Positions 52,040 through 53,627 of a DNA stretch of 53,627 nucleotides are shown piece after piece (the stretch's first letter is position 1; each line of letters begins with the position of its first letter). The notes below the pieces were generated by a model. It was given only the letters and a program-made list of their open reading frames with translations. It had not been told where the DNA came from and did not search any database. A program made the position numbers and the translations under genes. Source of the stretch: Candidatus Magnetominusculus xianensis (GTDB lineage Bacteria; Nitrospirota; Thermodesulfovibrionia; Thermodesulfovibrionales; Magnetobacteriaceae); assembly GCA_001541255.1 (NCBI GenBank), contig LNQR01000116.1, forward strand, positions 1 to 53,627, read 5' to 3'.

Positions 52040-53430
52040 CTTGTCGATTGAATACTCCCTGCATCTCTCATTGCCATCTGCATAGTAGCGTGTATATTAA
52101 CATAACAAAACAATCCCTGTCTACCGGTGGTTAAGACGTTATTCATAGAATTTAGGTAATTACCGATAATATTTAAATCATCCTTGAAACCGATATGATA
52201 GATAGGATAAGCCTCCTCGTATCTGAAGAGGCAGGTATCTTCTACATCATCTTCGCAGATTAAGTCTTTGTTGACAATATCGGCAATTACCCTCGATATG
52301 ATTTCACCATCTGATGCCACATTTGCCATCTTAATGGAATAATCGGTCATCTCTGCCAGTAAAATAGTCTTCCCCGGGGGAACGGTAACAAGGCCGTGAA
52401 CGGTCGGTTCACTCAAACGGTTAAAAATGGCGTCCCTATAATAAGTACATATGGCGTTGCGGACTTGCTGCTTCTTTACCAGCAGGCCGCAAACGGTAAG
52501 AGGGAGGTAGCTCAACCGGTTGGCGGCAGCAGTCACGTCGCGGTTGGGGGACGGGGAGAACAGATTTACCAGGTACTTTATGGGAATAGTGGAAATGATG
52601 TTGTCCACGTGTATCTGCTTTATCGAATTGTCTGGCAAGCGGTATTGTATGAGAGAGCATTTGCCGTTGTCAGTGATAATCTTTTCTATATGTATGCCGG
52701 TCTCTATGATGGCGCCGCGTTGCGTGACATGTGCGACCAGGGTGTCAATCAATTGGTGGATACCATTTGGGGCGTAATATAGCTTCCCGATAACCCTTTC
52801 GGTAAGGTTGTGGCCGCTGAACATACGGTCTATGCCAAGTTTCTCGAAGATGTCATGAAGGATTTTTAGGACATCTGACCTTGGGATTCGTTCGAGTGCA
52901 AAGGTCTTGTCAAGTTCCTCACAGGGTCTGCCCCAAAATTTATGGGTATAGTCCTTAAAGAATATATCATAGAGTTTAGTGCCGAAATGTTTTTGCAAGA
53001 CTTCGGCGGAGTTTTGTGGCTGTTTTCTGAATTTCAAATAGGAGGTGGCTAGGCTGAAAACACATTGGACGGCGGTTTTCAGCGGGAGATTCCTGATAAT
53101 ATCTATACCGTTTAAGGGGTAACGATAGTACTTGCCCTGGAAATTGATATGTAGTTTTCCAGCCCTGTCAAAATCGAACAGGGTATCACCCATTAGGGCT
53201 TTAATACGCTGTCTGAAGGATTCGTTGTCGGTGTGGAAGACATGAGTGCCGTATTCATAGACATTGCCGTTTTTCTCGTGATAGGACAAGAGACCTCCCG
53301 GCATGGGGTTTCTCTCAAGGACATAAAACGGTTTTCCAGACTCCGAAAGCTGCCATGCGGCTGCCAGCCCAGCTGCCCCGGCACCAAGAACAACATTGAA
53401 TTTTCCAGCCTCCATTCTCTTATATAACAT
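52036..53430 (-). CDS. UDP-galactopyranose mutase-like FAD protein
   Basis: Flavoprotein of about 464 aa. N-terminal FAD-binding GAGAAGLAAAWQLSESG and ERNPMPGGLLSYHEKNGNVYEYGTHVFHT, typical of UDP-galactopyranose mutase and related amine-oxidase-fold proteins; FFKDYTHKFWGRPCEELD and YYAPNGIHQLI are also in line. Candidate starts are ATG 53430 and ATG 53415; the frame is open to 53598, but that part crosses a palindrome and a repeated motif and is probably not translated. It precedes the B12-type radical SAM gene with ATGA overlap and may act on a sugar nucleotide. Confidence 0.7.
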   Translation of the reverse strand: MLYKRMEAGKFNVVLGAGAAGLAAAWQLSESGKPFYVLERNPMPGGLLSYHEKNGNVYEYGTHVFHTDNESFRQRIKALMGDTLFDFDRAGKLHINFQGKYYRYPLNGIDIIRNLPLKTAVQCVFSLATSYLKFRKQPQNSAEVLQKHFGTKLYDIFFKDYTHKFWGRPCEELDKTFALERIPRSDVLKILHDIFEKLGIDRMFSGHNLTERVIGKLYYAPNGIHQLIDTLVAHVTQRGAIIETGIHIEKIITDNGKCSLIQYRLPDNSIKQIHVDNIISTIPIKYLVNLFSPSPNRDVTAAANRLSYLPLTVCGLLVKKQQVRNAICTYYRDAIFNRLSEPTVHGLVTVPPGKTILLAEMTDYSIKMANVASDGEIISRVIADIVNKDLICEDDVEDTCLFRYEEAYPIYHIGFKDDLNIIGNYLNSMNNVLTTGRQGLFCYVNIHATMQMAMRDAGSIQSTR

Positions 53431-53460
53431 AAATCCAGTATTTATTACAAACCCCAGCAC

Positions 53461-53476
53461 CCAGGGCAAACGCATT
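53461..53476 (+). repeat. 16-bp direct repeat, right copy
   Basis: Identical to 42201-42216 and in the same orientation. It lies just upstream of the likely start of the flavoprotein gene (53430), outside the cluster. Confidence 0.7.
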
Positions 53477-53568
53477 AGAAAAATAAAGCAGATATTGCCC
53501 ATGAAATTAGCGCTGGTAGATGGTTTCCTGGATTCCCGCTTTCCAGACTGTGTCATAATAAAACCAGT

Positions 53569-53599
53569 CATGCCCCCCCCATTCTTTGAGGGGGGCATG
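53569..53599 (+). repeat. 10-bp perfect inverted repeat (hairpin)
   Basis: CATGCCCCCC (53569-53578) and GGGGGGCATG (53590-53599) can form a very stable stem with an 11-base loop. It could be a terminator, though no U-run follows, or a repeat-element end. It lies next to TGGATTCCCGCTTTCC (53529-53544), a sequence style seen in dispersed repeats. Confidence 0.55.
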
Positions 53600-53627
53600 A
53601 GTCTGCTGCGGAGGTGCGGGGTATCAA

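Noticed and set aside
53431..53598. N-terminal extension of the flavoprotein by 56 residues
   Set aside because: It passes through the 16-bp repeat and the palindrome, and FAD proteins of this kind begin near the GAGAAG motif; the shorter start fits.
1..53627. CRISPR array, tRNA, rRNA or magnetosome genes
   Set aside because: No regularly spaced repeats, no cloverleaf or rRNA signature and no mam-type genes were seen on reading both strands.

Overview
This is a Gram-negative bacterial window of moderate G+C. It has TolC/HlyD export, lipoproteins, the menaquinone enzyme MqnC (futalosine route), a rubrerythrin, many multi-PAS histidine kinases and eight radical SAM proteins. This suggests an anaerobic or microaerophilic environmental bacterium, for example of the Nitrospirota or Desulfobacterota type; that placement is inference. 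No rRNA, tRNA or CRISPR array was seen.

Region 1 (593-16705) is one tightly packed, ten-gene plus-strand operon that looks like a complete peptide natural product (RiPP) system of the NHLP/NHLM class. It holds three paralogous cobalamin-type radical SAM enzymes, a TolC channel, an HlyD adaptor, a C39-peptidase/ABC exporter, a second NHLM-type ABC protein, a periplasmic binding protein, an HExxH metallopeptidase-like protein, and, as last gene, a 111-aa precursor with a nitrile-hydratase-like leader, a Gly-Gly cleavage site and a 29-aa core with three Cys. A remnant of a Uma2-type gene precedes it.

Region 2 (16781-21550) holds an orphan antitoxin-like gene and a sensor kinase overlapping a response regulator-diguanylate cyclase. 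Region 3 (26840 down to 21573, minus strand) is an apparent operon: mqnC, a thioredoxin reductase-like flavoprotein, a phosphodiester glycosidase-like protein and three lipoproteins, two of them FlgO-like.

Region 4 (27085-31529) holds a C5-methyltransferase/HNH endonuclease pair, then a second NHLP precursor (103 aa) with its own SPASM radical SAM enzyme. Its leader is nearly identical to the first (48 of the first 55 residues), but its 20-aa core is different and it has no transporter. A 46-bp near-perfect copy of the 5' end of the neighbouring DUF167 gene lies on the other side of this module, suggesting insertion or duplication. The two precursors probably share the NHLM exporter of region 1, giving a split, two-product system.

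Region 5 (31619-42058) holds sensor kinases, a response regulator, a rubrerythrin and an acyl-CoA hydrolase/transferase-GNAT fusion. Region 6 (42508-53430) looks like a surface-glycan or nucleotide-sugar cluster: a polytopic GT-C-like protein, a sugar formyltransferase and an ArnA-type decarboxylase as separate genes, WbqC, two tandem SPASM radical SAM proteins, a creatininase-family protein, a B12-type radical SAM protein and a UDP-galactopyranose mutase-like flavoprotein. Two identical 16-bp direct repeats flank it.
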